Positions 34,845 through 43,943 are shown, numbered from the stretch's first letter. The stretch is 64,000 nucleotides of DNA from Spirosoma panaciterrae DSM 21099 (GCF_000374025.1 NZ_KB893186.1:1-64000), one strand, 5' to 3'. The notes: a model not told the origin generated them from the sequence alone. Translations and numbers: made by a program.

Positions 34845-36104
34845 TTAAAAAACAGGAAACTTGTGAATCTTATCGTCATCCGCTAGGCGAACGCCTAAAT
34901 CACGCAGGTATTCAATGGTTTGTTTGATATTGGAATGCCGGGCCTGCTGCCGAACCAGTTCAATATCCTTGGTAGCCGTCCAGAGCGCAATGGCACCCGT
35001 ATGCTTCCAGGAATACATATCGTGGCCACTATCCAACAGATTCATTTCCTCCAGGACCTTAATGTGCCGACGGTAAAAGAATTTCGGCCCCACCATCACC
35101 GGCCCTGGCGTCCCTTCCTGCGAAAACACAAAGTAATGCCCTGGATAATCCCGGATCTTCTGCTCCTGGATCAGTAGCTCCAGCGGCAGGGGAATATCGA
35201 CGTAATCCCCTTCATTGGTTTTATCGGTATCGCCCGACACGTAAATTACTTTGGTGCGTACGTCCCGCACGCGGAGCCGACGCAGCTCCTCATGGGGCCG
35301 CATCAGGGTGTAGTACATCCAGCGGCAGAAAGTTAGTAAATTATCCAGGCCTAATTTTTCGCAGGCCTCGCGGTACTGCTTTTGCTGAGGCAGCGAATAG
35401 GACTGGTGTTTGTTCTGCACAAAGGGAAGCATTCTCACGTCCTCATCTTCGAACGGATTGCCCTGTTTCTTAAGCTTTTTACTTCGGTCCAGTTTGGCAA
35501 AATAATTAAAGAAGGTGCCGCACGCGCCCTTGATGTTGTTGCGGGTGCGGTTGGACACCCCCTCGACGGTGATTAGCTCGTTTAAAAACTCATTCACATC
35601 GGCTACCTCCAGCTTGCCCAGCGCCAGGTTCCCCCGCCGGTGCCGCTCCAGATACCCCAGCAGTTTCATAACGCCCGTCCGGTAGGACTTAAACGTATTG
35701 GGCGCTAAGGCTTTTTTACAAAACGCGATGTAGATGTGAGCGGCCTTGGCGATGGGTAGCGAGGGCGAGACCTCAATGTCCGATCCGGGTTTTAGGGTAA
35801 CCCTAAGTTCAGGAAGGCCCTGGGGCCGGGTGCCGACCCAGACCTTTCCGGCCACTTCCTTTAGGGCTTTGATGATCCGCTCGGCCTTGGCCAGCCGAAT
35901 ATCGACCGTTGGCCCGGTGATGGTTATCCGTTTGCGAACGATTTTGTGATCATCGTACGACCAGACGCCGTAGACGACGGCCCATTGCTTGGAGAGGTCA
36001 TTGTCGGTAGGTTTGGACAGTTTAGGGTCCTTCCAGGGGAATTCACCCAGCTCAAAATCCCCAATCTTGGTTTTGTCCAATTCGTTTTGCCACGATTTTG
36101 CCAT
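34845..36104 (-). CDS. Tyrosine recombinase (phage/element integrase)
   Basis: 419 residues. A SAM-like N-terminal core-binding region (about 125-215) precedes the catalytic domain. Landmarks: TLMRPHEELRRLR (first catalytic Arg), YSWKHTGAI in the usual H-x-x-R box (Lys instead of Arg, common in Bacteroidota integrases), RHSNIKQTIEYL with the likely nucleophile Tyr. It cuts and joins DNA at attachment sites. The gene starts 57 bases from the tmRNA 3' end and reads away from it, the usual place for an integrase that uses a tmRNA or tRNA 3' end as target. The accessory zone probably entered with it. Confidence 0.88.
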   Translation of the reverse strand: MAKSWQNELDKTKIGDFELGEFPWKDPKLSKPTDNDLSKQWAVVYGVWSYDDHKIVRKRITITGPTVDIRLAKAERIIKALKEVAGKVWVGTRPQGLPELRVTLKPGSDIEVSPSLPIAKAAHIYIAFCKKALAPNTFKSYRTGVMKLLGYLERHRRGNLALGKLEVADVNEFLNELITVEGVSNRTRNNIKGACGTFFNYFAKLDRSKKLKKQGNPFEDEDVRMLPFVQNKHQSYSLPQQKQYREACEKLGLDNLLTFCRWMYYTLMRPHEELRRLRVRDVRTKVIYVSGDTDKTNEGDYVDIPLPLELLIQEQKIRDYPGHYFVFSQEGTPGPVMVGPKFFYRRHIKVLEEMNLLDSGHDMYSWKHTGAIALWTATKDIELVRQQARHSNIKQTIEYLRDLGVRLADDDKIHKFPVF

Positions 36105-36122
36105 ACAGAATTCTAAATACAG

Positions 36123-36155
36123 AAAAAGGCCTGTAACTCATTGAATTACAGGCCT
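36123..36155 (-). terminator. Terminator of tmRNA
   Basis: Arms 36127-36136 and 36146-36155 (AGGCCTGTAA with TTACAGGCCT) form a perfect 10-bp stem, 9-base loop, and the A run at 36123-36127 is the T run of the - strand transcript. Confidence 0.8.
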
Positions 36156-36161
36156 TTAATA

Positions 36162-36535
36162 GGTGGAGACGGAGGGATTTGAACCCTCGTCCAGTCAAGG
36201 AAACCGACGCGCTTTCTACATGCTTAGGTACACTTAAGATTGTCGGGAATCGGCCCGGTGTGTACCAAACCAAACCTCATCCGTAGGTGCTTGTTTCTCA
36301 CTCGGCCGTTAACACCATAAACCGAGCCAGCGCTGCGTTTCGATGCCTCCTGATCCAGCCGGCAGCACGTAGACCGGGGAGACAATGGCTATTGTTTAAT
36401 CCTCCGGATTAAGCAGCCATGGCGTAGTTATACTCGCCAGTTATTGTTTTGACGATTTGTTTGGGTCGGGAAATTCCGCCAACTCCCGGCATGCTTACAC
36501 GCGACCTCAGCAAGCTGTCAATTCCGGTCGTCCCC
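36162..36535 (-). ncRNA. ssrA: Transfer-messenger RNA (tmRNA)
   Basis: The 5' end (GGGGACGACCGG at 36535) pairs with the 3' GTCTCC as an acceptor stem with one G-U pair, and a T arm with GGTTCAAATCC lies just inside. The tag frame is at 36438-36409: Gly-Glu-Tyr-Asn-Tyr-Ala-Met-Ala-Ala and TAA, i.e. GEYNYAMAA. Tags ending in YAxAA and beginning GE are known from Bacteroidota such as Cytophaga. tmRNA with SmpB releases stalled ribosomes and marks the product for proteolysis. The CCA end is only partly encoded (CC then T), so A is probably added. The 3' end is beside the integrase. Boundaries are good to a few bases. Confidence 0.93.
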
Positions 36536-36799
36536 AAAATCGACTCCCTAAAGGGCGTGTATGTTCTAACCCACAACAAGGGCAGATAGTTCGCATTGGC
36601 TGGTCGCTATCCGTTCTCTCCGATTAATCATGGCGTATCCGAACGTCTGAATGGCTCAGTTTCAGTCGCTTTCCAGTTTCCCACTCAATCAGATATATTG
36701 CTTTTATTCATTTTTTTAAGCGAATTTTACTAACAAATCTCTGAATGATCCGTTATCGGGTTAGGCGTTTACCCGAATCGATTAGCCTGCCTGTCAACC

Positions 36800-37441
36800 A
36801 TGACGATTACTTCGTTTGAAACGAACCTGTACCAGCATCTGGCCCCCTTCTTTTCGGACCATGCCTACTCCTTACTGACGGAAAAGAAACAGTTCCGCCG
36901 AGTGACCAGTAATGGCTTTCAGAACATTATTTTGTCTTCGGTTTTTTATCCGGACGATACCACCCTGGACGTTAATTTTGGCTGCCGTCACGAACAGGTC
37001 GAACAGATTGCCCAGCAATTTTTGAACAATCAGCCGGATCTTCGGTCGGATGCCAACACCCTGATTCTGTCCATGTGCCGATTTGCTGGCTTTCAAAAAG
37101 CGCGGTACAAAATTCATTCTGAAGCGGATCTTACGCCGGTATGTACGCAGATCGAGGATTTTTTCAGTACGCAGGGGTTCGACTTTCTGGCGACAACGGC
37201 TTCGCTCCCAACCCTTGACCGGCTGCTGAACGAGTTTCCCGACGAACCTTGCCGGTATGTGTATAATCAGACCCATCGCTGCTACAAGGGTTTGATTGCC
37301 GCCCATCTGAATCACAACCCGAACTTTGATAATCTGGTCGACCACTACCGACATTTGCTCATCTACCAAACCCAGAATCCATACGAACAGATGCATTTTG
37401 AACGATTGATAGCCTATCTGCAGCATTATTCGGCAAATTAG
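36800..37441 (+). CDS. Conserved-looking soluble protein, unknown
   Basis: 213 residues, MTITSFETNLYQHLAPFFSD, with no signal peptide. Helical, with aromatic and His residues (FNLNHNPNF-like region near 180) and no motif I recognise. Its own transcript begins after the tmRNA promoter region. Codon use is similar to the downstream chromosomal genes, so it is probably a core gene rather than part of the phage zone. Function unknown. Confidence 0.6.
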   Translation: MTITSFETNLYQHLAPFFSDHAYSLLTEKKQFRRVTSNGFQNIILSSVFYPDDTTLDVNFGCRHEQVEQIAQQFLNNQPDLRSDANTLILSMCRFAGFQKARYKIHSEADLTPVCTQIEDFFSTQGFDFLATTASLPTLDRLLNEFPDEPCRYVYNQTHRCYKGLIAAHLNHNPNFDNLVDHYRHLLIYQTQNPYEQMHFERLIAYLQHYSAN

Positions 37442-37511
37442 GGGTCACGTTTGTTAGTAAGTAGCCTGTTTAGTTGCTGGAGGTCATTGGCGGCTCTGTA
37501 TGAGGCAGGCC

Positions 37512-38498
37512 TCAATGTTTATTTTTTCCATTGATAAACTGGGCCAGGATTGTCGCCAGACCGGAGGTTATGGGTAAGGCAGGATCAGAATACGTTTTAA
37601 AATTCTCCAGTTTATCCGTCCCGGCAACGTCTTTCAAAATATGGTTCATCTGGTCGAAGTACACAAGCTGGGCATCGGGACAGGCAGCTTTCAGAAGCTC
37701 GGCATCAGTCACCGCTACCTGTAGATCTTTTTTTCCCTGCACAATCAGCACTGGCCCCCGAAATTTTTTGAGTACTTGTGCCGGATCGTACTGCATCCAG
37801 GAAATTAGGGCGGGCTGTGATTTCGGAGAAAGCTGGGCTCTCAGTATCGGGTGTTTCGGGTGAACCGACTGTCCGGCCCGTAGCGAATCCAGTGCGCTAT
37901 CGACTTCAGCCTGTAACTCCTTTGGATTACCGGCCATTCGCCCCTGCTCTTTCATCACATCAGCAATCGTACGTCCGGCACCGGCGATGGATATAAACCC
38001 GGCGGCTTTGGTTTCCTCAGCCGCCAGCATACCCACCAGCGACCCTTCCGAATGACCAGCCACATATACTTTAGTGAATCGCTTGTCGGCCTGTAGTTGC
38101 CGAATAAACCCAACGGCATCGCTGACATAAAAAGTAAATCGATGATCTTCCGGCTTGATGACCCTGGCTGCTGCCTGCAGATTTGTACCCGAGCCCCGTT
38201 TGTCGTACCGGGCTACGGCGATCCCCTTCTGTACCAGACTGTCAGCCAGCATTTTAAACGCATTTGATTTTAGTCCATATGCGCTATTGCAATCCCGGTC
38301 GGTAGGGCCTGAACCTGCAATCAGTAAAACAACCGGAATCGGTTTTTTGGGCTTCTGGGGCAAGGTGAGTGTTCCATCGAGCGTCAGCTCCACGCCAGTG
38401 GGTACTGTGATTTTATACTGTAATGGTTCTTCTGTTTGCGCAAACACGTTTGAAGCTACACAAAGCAGGCAATACGTTACGATGCAAAAACGGTTCAT
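37512..38498 (-). CDS. Secreted alpha/beta hydrolase
   Basis: 328 residues from the ATG at 38498, chosen because MNRFCIVTYCLLCVASNVFAQ is a clear signal peptide; the longer frame to 38570 would bury it. The nucleophile elbow AGHSEGSLVGM, an oxyanion region LIAGSGPTDRDCN and a late His (DQMNHILKD) give the catalytic triad of an alpha/beta hydrolase, likely an esterase or lipase acting in the periplasm or on the outside. No operon partner is evident; the gene downstream on the same strand is the SdpI-like one but spacing is moderate. Confidence 0.8.
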   Translation of the reverse strand: MNRFCIVTYCLLCVASNVFAQTEEPLQYKITVPTGVELTLDGTLTLPQKPKKPIPVVLLIAGSGPTDRDCNSAYGLKSNAFKMLADSLVQKGIAVARYDKRGSGTNLQAAARVIKPEDHRFTFYVSDAVGFIRQLQADKRFTKVYVAGHSEGSLVGMLAAEETKAAGFISIAGAGRTIADVMKEQGRMAGNPKELQAEVDSALDSLRAGQSVHPKHPILRAQLSPKSQPALISWMQYDPAQVLKKFRGPVLIVQGKKDLQVAVTDAELLKAACPDAQLVYFDQMNHILKDVAGTDKLENFKTYSDPALPITSGLATILAQFINGKNKH

Positions 38499-38582
38499 AA
38501 GCTTACTTCTGGATAGGGTGAACAAATACATTATGGAATGGCCAGGTAATAAACGTTGGCTGCTAATCACTTTTCGGCAGCC

Positions 38583-39254
38583 TTAGTTCAACTGATGGCT
38601 TTTTTCCTGACGATAGTAGATATACGAATACACTACCGGGATAAGTGATGCCAGCAGAGTGATTCCGGTAACGACCCACAGACCACAAGGCATAGGAAGC
38701 ACCAGCGCTAATACGGCACTCAGCAAACCACCCACAACCATCAGGCGGCCACCCATCCGATGTGTTTTCCGCCAGACCGTCTCGTTTTCCAAAGTCCAGG
38801 GGGTACGTATACCCACAACCCAGTTTGGTTTTACGGTGGTGATGTAGTTCCCGATACCTGCCAGCATAACCCCCAGAATGGCAAACAGAGGAATCAGAGC
38901 TGATTGCTGCGCCACTTTATGCTGAGCCGTATACCACATCCAGCCTACGATGGTGGCAAGGGATAGCATCACCACAAACCGCAGTTTCTCATAATTCGCC
39001 GTTTGCAGATGCCCTTTGGGATCAATTCGTGGTAAGAAACGAAGGGCTAGATAAAGAACCAGTGACAAAGCGCCCATCACGGCCGCTGCGGTTTCCTTCG
39101 GCATCGAACCATTGGGATGACCGGCAAAATCATAGTGGGTAATCACCTGAGCCGGAAGCTGGTTCCAGATCATAGCCAGATAGACGAAGGGGGCCAATAA
39201 AGTCCCGACCATCAGAAGTTCAGTGGAGGTTGAAGTTGGTTTCATGGTCATCAA
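38583..39254 (-). CDS. SdpI-like membrane protein (DUF1648/SdpI family)
   Basis: 223 residues with six hydrophobic segments and the family elements PAQVITHYDFAGHPNG near residue 35 and GIRTPWTLENETVWRKTHRMGG near 150. SdpI of Bacillus is the immunity protein against the SdpC toxin and signals to the repressor SdpR. In other bacteria the same pair often responds to membrane stress. The ArsR-type gene upstream on the same strand ends 31 bases before it, so the two form one unit. No toxin gene is next to it, so immunity is not shown here. Confidence 0.85.
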   Translation of the reverse strand: MMTMKPTSTSTELLMVGTLLAPFVYLAMIWNQLPAQVITHYDFAGHPNGSMPKETAAAVMGALSLVLYLALRFLPRIDPKGHLQTANYEKLRFVVMLSLATIVGWMWYTAQHKVAQQSALIPLFAILGVMLAGIGNYITTVKPNWVVGIRTPWTLENETVWRKTHRMGGRLMVVGGLLSAVLALVLPMPCGLWVVTGITLLASLIPVVYSYIYYRQEKSHQLN

Positions 39255-39284
39255 AGGGGGTTAACGTGTCGTATAGAAATTGAT

Positions 39285-39578
39285 TCAGGGAGTATGTTTA
39301 ACTGGCGTTTTCTCAGCCTCAGGCGCTTTTTGAAAACTGAGCAACCAGGCCAGCAATTCATCCATTACCGTCGTGTTCAAGGAATAATTCACAAACTGCC
39401 CCTGCTTAGTGGCCTCGACCAAACCCGCTTGCCGCAGCAGATCGAGATGGTGGGATATACTGGGCTTGGTCATGTCGAACCGCTCGGCAATTTCTCCGGC
39501 ATTCAGGTCTCCCCCGCGCAACAGGTCCAGTATCTGTCGGCGAGTGGGGTCATTCAGGGCTTTAAACAGGTGATTCAT
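39285..39578 (-). CDS. ArsR-family repressor, SdpR-like
   Basis: 97 residues. The winged helix is visible: DPTRRQILDLLRGGDLNAGE, then MTKPSISHHLDLLRQAGLV and the wing. There are no cysteine metal-binding motifs, which fits the SdpR rather than the metal-sensing branch. It is the first gene of the pair with the SdpI-like protein and has two palindromic sites in its promoter, so autoregulation is likely. Confidence 0.88.
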   Translation of the reverse strand: MNHLFKALNDPTRRQILDLLRGGDLNAGEIAERFDMTKPSISHHLDLLRQAGLVEATKQGQFVNYSLNTTVMDELLAWLLSFQKAPEAEKTPVKHTP

Positions 39579-39595
39579 CAGCAGTCGATTATATA

Positions 39596-39613
39596 ATTAG
39601 ACAAATATCTAAT
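39596..39613. promoter_or_regulatory. Operator 1 for the ArsR-like repressor
   Basis: Palindrome ATTAGA (39596-39601) and TCTAAT (39608-39613) with a 6-base centre, 18 bases upstream of the ArsR start at 39578. The pattern ATTAGA/TCTAAT matches operator 2, centre-to-centre distance 24 bases. Confidence 0.6.
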
Positions 39614-39618
39614 TAATC

Positions 39619-39638
39619 ATTTAGACAACTATCTAAAT
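39619..39638. promoter_or_regulatory. Operator 2 for the ArsR-like repressor
   Basis: Palindrome ATTTAGA (39619-39625) and TCTAAAT (39632-39638), 6-base centre CAACTA. Together with operator 1 it covers the region where the promoter of the ArsR-SdpI-like pair must lie. Confidence 0.6.
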
Positions 39639-39695
39639 ATATGTAAATAATCCATTTTAATGATAGATGGACAAAAAGGCGGATGAATGGTAATT

Positions 39696-40193
39696 TCACT
39701 TTTTAATCACACTGATATTTCCACTGCTTTCCATATAACAGGACTTCACTTCATAGATTTGCTCAACCCCCTGCTCCCGTAGCATACCAAGTAGTTCCGA
39801 TGCGGTAATGAGTTCTTTTTTCATATTCTGCCGCAGCATAACCCCATCTTTTACCAACAATACGGGGTCCGGTTCGCCTATTTTTGAAAAGAAAACCGAC
39901 CGATACCCCAGCCAGTTGATGGCATAATCCCACAAAACCAGGCTCCCAACCAGGATGAACCCTTCCGTAACGGATGTATAGTCTCCGGCCATAGCGTTCT
40001 GAGCAGCGTCGGAAATCAGAGTAATCAACAGCAAATCACTAATTCCTAATTGGCCCGCCCCACGTCGGAAAAAGCGGATATACAGGAAGCAAAACCAGTA
40101 GGTCAGCGTACCCCGGATGATAATTTCCCAGAGCGACATACCAGGCACAAACATCTCATGCCAGTTAATGTCGGTCAGCAGTAGGGTTGTCAT
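39696..40193 (-). CDS. DUF421 (YetF-like) membrane protein
   Basis: 165 residues: three membrane segments in the first 95 residues (WEIIIRGTLTYWFCFLYIRF, LLLITLISDAAQNAM, FILVGSLVLWDYAINWLGY) and a soluble C-terminal domain of about 65 residues with the strand MKKELITASELLGMLREQGV. This is the YetF/DUF421 layout. The family is linked to sporulation or stress in Gram-positives and has no proven biochemical function. It stands alone. Confidence 0.85.
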   Translation of the reverse strand: MTTLLLTDINWHEMFVPGMSLWEIIIRGTLTYWFCFLYIRFFRRGAGQLGISDLLLITLISDAAQNAMAGDYTSVTEGFILVGSLVLWDYAINWLGYRSVFFSKIGEPDPVLLVKDGVMLRQNMKKELITASELLGMLREQGVEQIYEVKSCYMESSGNISVIKK

Positions 40194-40439
40194 GGTGAAT
40201 TGAGAGCCAGTTTGTACGCTCTATAAAACGGTTTTGAGCGTCTACGGTTTCGGGGCATCGCTTCGTCTTTCTACGGGTCTGCCTACACCCCTACCGCCTG
40301 TTTGCCCCATCCCTTCTTTTAAAGCAACGCGTCATCGTATCCGTTTTGGCGTTACCTTTGCAAGCATCCGGTAAAATAGGGCCGTTTGGCCTAATGCCGG
40401 TATGTTTGCATTCGATCATTAATCGCTGATTATACGCTG

Positions 40440-40997
40440 ATGAAGCCGCTCCAGATTCGACTGACTACCCTTTCGGTCCTTGTTCTTACAACTGCCTTGT
40501 TCCGCTTGCTGCCTCACTGGCCAAATTTTACGCCAGTAGCAGCCGTCGCCCTTTTCGGTGCGGCAACTTTTGAGCGGAAATGGCTGGGGCTGGTCGTTCC
40601 GCTGGTTGCCATGTTACTGAGCGACGCGCTCATCGGTTTTCACGGGAGCATGGGAGCGGTCTACACCAGTTTTCTACTGACCTGGCTGTTGGGTCTATGG
40701 GTAGGTCGGGGAACAGAAACCCAACAACCGGCGGTCAGTCGCATTGCGGTTGCTTCCGTAACGTCGTCGATCCTGTTTTTTCTGATTACTAACTTTGCTG
40801 TCTGGTATGGTAGTACCTACTATCCCCAAACCATGCCGGGTCTGATGAGCTGCTACGCAGCCGGACTGGCTTTCTACGACGGTAGTTCGTTCTTTTTGAA
40901 CGGTGTGTTTGGCGACCTGTTTTTCAACACGGTTCTGTTTGGCGGGTATTATCTGCTTCAGCAACAGTTTACGGTTCTTCGTCCGGCCCGGCGCTAA
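40440..40997 (+). CDS. DUF6580-like multi-pass membrane protein
   Basis: 185 residues, four to five hydrophobic segments. The block RLLPHWPNFTPVAAVALFGA near residue 25 and FEKRWLGL-like sequence near 46 are typical of a Bacteroidota membrane protein family I believe is DUF6580 (name from memory). Often compared with small transport-substrate subunits, but no function is known to me. Followed by a strong terminator at 41019. Confidence 0.7.
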   Translation: MKPLQIRLTTLSVLVLTTALFRLLPHWPNFTPVAAVALFGAATFERKWLGLVVPLVAMLLSDALIGFHGSMGAVYTSFLLTWLLGLWVGRGTETQQPAVSRIAVASVTSSILFFLITNFAVWYGSTYYPQTMPGLMSCYAAGLAFYDGSSFFLNGVFGDLFFNTVLFGGYYLLQQQFTVLRPARR

Positions 40998-41018
40998 CCG
41001 CTCAAAACTCATTTCATG

Positions 41019-41052
41019 AAACGTCTCGCTGAGAACCAGCGAGACGTTTTTT
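41019..41052 (+). terminator. Terminator after the 40440 gene
   Basis: 13-bp stem 41019-41031 (AAACGTCTCGCTG) with 41037-41049, loop 5 bases, T run to 41052. Confidence 0.88.
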
Positions 41053-41187
41053 ATGCACCCACTGGCCTGTGTGGGCGACCAACGTCCACAAATGCATCGT
41101 TGTTCAGGATTCCGCTTTATCTTTAATGCCTTTTGGACGCGCGCTTTTTTAACCCGTACCTCATCAACGCTCTACCCATTTTCCTGT

Positions 41188-42360
41188 ATGCGATTTCCTT
41201 ATTTCCGAAAAAAAGCCCTCCTTATTCTGGTACTACCCAGTCTTGTAGCCTGTCATCGCCCCCCAGCAACCCAATCCGCCTACTATCCTTCCAGGGGCAA
41301 CTGGGAACATCGCGCTCCCGAAAAAGTAGGCATGGATGCCGACCGGCTGGAGCAGGCGGTTGCTTTCGCCAAAACGATGGAAACAACCCAGATGACCCCC
41401 AACTTTTCAACTCAGGAAGAAATTTTCGGCAAATTGCTCAGGCCAATGCCGGACAGCCGGGCAGCTACCAACGGGATCATACTCCGGCATGGTTACATCG
41501 TTGCTGAATGGGGCGATACCCAACGCCCTGACCCTACCTATAGTGTTGCCAAAAGCGTGCTATCGACCGTAGCGGGTATTACGATTGAACGGGGTATGAT
41601 TCCAGACATCCACGATCCGGTAGGCAAGCTCATTCACGACGGTGGGTATGACTCTGAGCAGAACAAGGCGATCACCTGGGAGAATCACCTCACCCAAACC
41701 AGCGAGTGGGAAGGCAGTCTGTGGGGAAAAAACAGCGATTTTGTGGGCAAAGAGGCATTTGGTAAAGGGGAGCGCAAGCCGCGCACCCTCCAGAAGCCGG
41801 GCACTTACTATGAGTACAATGATGTTCGGATCAATCGGCTGGCTCTGTCGCTGCTACGGCTCTGGAAAAAGCCAATTCCTGAGGTTATCCGGGATGAGAT
41901 TATGAATCCAATCGGGGCTTCCGATTCCTGGCAATACGTTCCTTACCCAAATGCAGTGGCCGAGGTCGACGGCAAACGGTTGCCTTCCGTGAGCGGTGGT
42001 ACTCGCTGGGGGGGCGGCCTCTGGATCAACACCCGCGACGAAGCCCGGTTCGGCTACCTGTTTCTCCGCCAGGGTCGCTGGGCCAATCGGCAGATCGTTT
42101 CATCGAACTGGGTTAAGCAGGCTACTACGCCCAGCCCCTACGGCCCTGATTATGGGTATCTGTGGTGGCTCAATACCGGCACCAGCTCCACAGGTAAAAA
42201 AGCCTGGCCCGATGCGCCTGCTACGAGCTTTGCCGCCATCGGCGCCGGTTCCAATACCATTTGGATCGATCCGGAACACGACATTGTGATTGTCTGGCGA
42301 TGGCATAATGGAAACCCGAACGAATTAATTAAACGTGTGCTGGCGGCTGTAAAAGACTGA
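41188..42360 (+). CDS. Serine hydrolase lipoprotein (class C beta-lactamase fold)
   Basis: 390 residues from ATG 41188 (MRFPYFRKKALLILVLPSLVAC), which gives a lipoprotein signal ending in LVAC; the earlier in-frame ATG would place this signal inside. The SxxK motif is YSVAKSVLST, the YxN-like motif YEYND. Such proteins include esterases, peptidases and beta-lactamase relatives. It would be anchored in a membrane facing the periplasm. Hydrolase fold is firm, substrate unknown, and antibiotic resistance cannot be assumed. Confidence 0.8.
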   Translation: MRFPYFRKKALLILVLPSLVACHRPPATQSAYYPSRGNWEHRAPEKVGMDADRLEQAVAFAKTMETTQMTPNFSTQEEIFGKLLRPMPDSRAATNGIILRHGYIVAEWGDTQRPDPTYSVAKSVLSTVAGITIERGMIPDIHDPVGKLIHDGGYDSEQNKAITWENHLTQTSEWEGSLWGKNSDFVGKEAFGKGERKPRTLQKPGTYYEYNDVRINRLALSLLRLWKKPIPEVIRDEIMNPIGASDSWQYVPYPNAVAEVDGKRLPSVSGGTRWGGGLWINTRDEARFGYLFLRQGRWANRQIVSSNWVKQATTPSPYGPDYGYLWWLNTGTSSTGKKAWPDAPATSFAAIGAGSNTIWIDPEHDIVIVWRWHNGNPNELIKRVLAAVKD

Positions 42361-42480
42361 TTCTGGAATGAAGTTTGCCTGTGCTTGACAGATTGCAAAT
42401 CGTTATGAATGTTGGGATGGACACAGCGTATACGCCTTCTACCCATTTGTGATCTGTTCCATTTAATCCTGCCGAAGTAG

Positions 42481-43713
42481 ATGAACCGATATCGTTTTAC
42501 ACTCTTTCTGTTCTTTCTGGGATTGCGTTACAGCTTTGCGCAGCCACTCTATCAGGGCCCGCAACCGGAATCCCTGTTTACCAACCCCGTTGAAAAAGAG
42601 TTTCTGACGGCATTCGCAACCAAATTTAAAGCCGATTTTGATGCCACCAGTCAGTATGCCAAATTACAGGCTACGGGAATCGACGTTTGGGAAATGAACC
42701 TGTTCGACGCCCGTAAAGCGCAGTTGGCTTTTTATAAAGCTTATCCGCAGGCCGATCAATTTTCGACCGCCTTCCGGCAGTATGCCGAAGCCAGCATTCG
42801 CTGGAATTACTGGCATTTGTTGCTGGCTTATCCAGTAATCCGTGGCAATGCCCAGACCAGTCTGGCTAGTCTGAACGCGCTCCCCTCCGTTATGATCGAG
42901 GAACTGGCGGGTCTTAATATCAACGATGAAGCCGCTTTGCCCGCCGAATCCTACCAGAACTTTCTGTTTTATTACATCACCTATTTTAATGCCAAAGCCC
43001 GGAACTTCGTCAAATACACCACGACCGATATACAAACCAGCCTGCCGGATAAAGCGTCGTTTGCTCGTCAGCATTTAACAGGTAAGCCTTATCAGTATGC
43101 GCTGGCCCGCCTGCTGGTCGAAAACTGCGAGAAGGCAACCCCGTCTTCGGTACGGGACGTATTTACCCTGCTCAATGCTACCCCCAATTCGGCAGGCTAT
43201 GCCAATGCCGTAAAAGCCCGTTGCGGAGAGGTAATGGCCCGGAAAGATGAGCCTGTAGTGGCAGCCGCGAAAAAAAAGTCCATCAGTCCCAACACCTTTT
43301 CGTTTGTCAACCAGGCGGGTGAGCCCGTAACCCTCGATGAGTTTAAAGGTAAAGTTGTTTATCTGGATGTGTGGGCCAGTTGGTGTGGCCCCTGTCGGGC
43401 CGAATTTCCTTTCTCAAAACAGCTTCAGGAACGCCTGACCAAAAAACAGAAAGAACAGATCGTTTTCCTTTATCTGTCGATCGACGATAACGAAGACATC
43501 TGGAAACGCGCCCTTAACAGCCTCCAGCTTCAGGGTGAGCATGGGCTGTCGACAGGCGGCTGGAAATCGCGAACGGTTCAATATTTCGGGATTCAGAGTA
43601 TTCCCCGCTACATCCTGATCAACAAGAATGGGCAAATCGTGGACGATAATGCCAAACGACCCAGTATGACCGACGCGCTGCTCCAGGATATTCTCAAATT
43701 AACGGCTGAATAG
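42481..43713 (+). CDS. Thioredoxin-fold protein with TlpA-like domain
   Basis: 410 residues, with signal peptide MNRYRFTLFLFFLGLRYSFAQ. The first 260 residues are helical and unassigned; the C-terminal 140 form a TlpA/AhpC-like thioredoxin domain with WCGPC at 301-305 preceded by VYLDVWAS. It is probably a periplasmic disulfide reductase or oxidoreductase. Bacteroidota commonly have this arrangement. A helper for cytochrome or redox proteins is possible. Confidence 0.85.
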   Translation: MNRYRFTLFLFFLGLRYSFAQPLYQGPQPESLFTNPVEKEFLTAFATKFKADFDATSQYAKLQATGIDVWEMNLFDARKAQLAFYKAYPQADQFSTAFRQYAEASIRWNYWHLLLAYPVIRGNAQTSLASLNALPSVMIEELAGLNINDEAALPAESYQNFLFYYITYFNAKARNFVKYTTTDIQTSLPDKASFARQHLTGKPYQYALARLLVENCEKATPSSVRDVFTLLNATPNSAGYANAVKARCGEVMARKDEPVVAAAKKKSISPNTFSFVNQAGEPVTLDEFKGKVVYLDVWASWCGPCRAEFPFSKQLQERLTKKQKEQIVFLYLSIDDNEDIWKRALNSLQLQGEHGLSTGGWKSRTVQYFGIQSIPRYILINKNGQIVDDNAKRPSMTDALLQDILKLTAE

Positions 43714-43724
43714 CCCAAGCGCTA

Positions 43725-43943
43725 TCAGCGGTCCATCCATTGCAGATACAGGTCTTCTACCTGTTTTCTGGCCCAGTCGGTTTTCCGTAAAAACGTCAGG
43801 CTGGATTTGATACTGGGATTGTTGACAAAACAGTTAATCCTGATTTTACGCCCCAATCGCTCCCAACCGTAGTAGCTTACCAGCTCGGTTAAAATGGCTT
43901 CCAGGGTTTTGCCGTGCAACGGATTATTGGGTTGAGGGTTCAT
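43725..43943 (-). CDS. DUF2132 (VF530) family DNA-binding-like protein
   Basis: 72 residues from ATG 43943 ([20 protein letters not shown]), since homology begins at NNPLHGKTL; the longer frame upstream has no such sequence. The family landmarks are [21 protein letters not shown] and [21 protein letters not shown]. The structure of VF530 from Vibrio suggests DNA binding; role unknown. It converges with the thioredoxin-like gene. Confidence 0.85.
   Translation of the reverse strand: MNPQPNNPLHGKTLEAILTELVSYYGWERLGRKIRINCFVNNPSIKSSLTFLRKTDWARKQVEDLYLQWMDR

Noticed and set aside
36052..36273. Open frame of 73 aa over the tmRNA 3' end
   Set aside because: It runs through the integrase start and the tmRNA T arm; the RNA structure explains the sequence.
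38583..39578. SdpI-like/ArsR-like pair read as an immunity system against a toxin
   Set aside because: No sdpC-like precursor or processing gene is close by, so only the regulatory pair is called.
40353..40360. TACCTTTG as a promoter for the gene at 40440
   Set aside because: The -7 like box matches, but there is no TTTG box at about 20 bases upstream, so the support is too weak to list.
41188..42360. Calling the serine hydrolase an antibiotic-resistance beta-lactamase
   Set aside because: The SxxK fold is shared by many esterases and peptidases; the sequence shows no beta-lactamase-specific KTG-type pattern that I can confirm.
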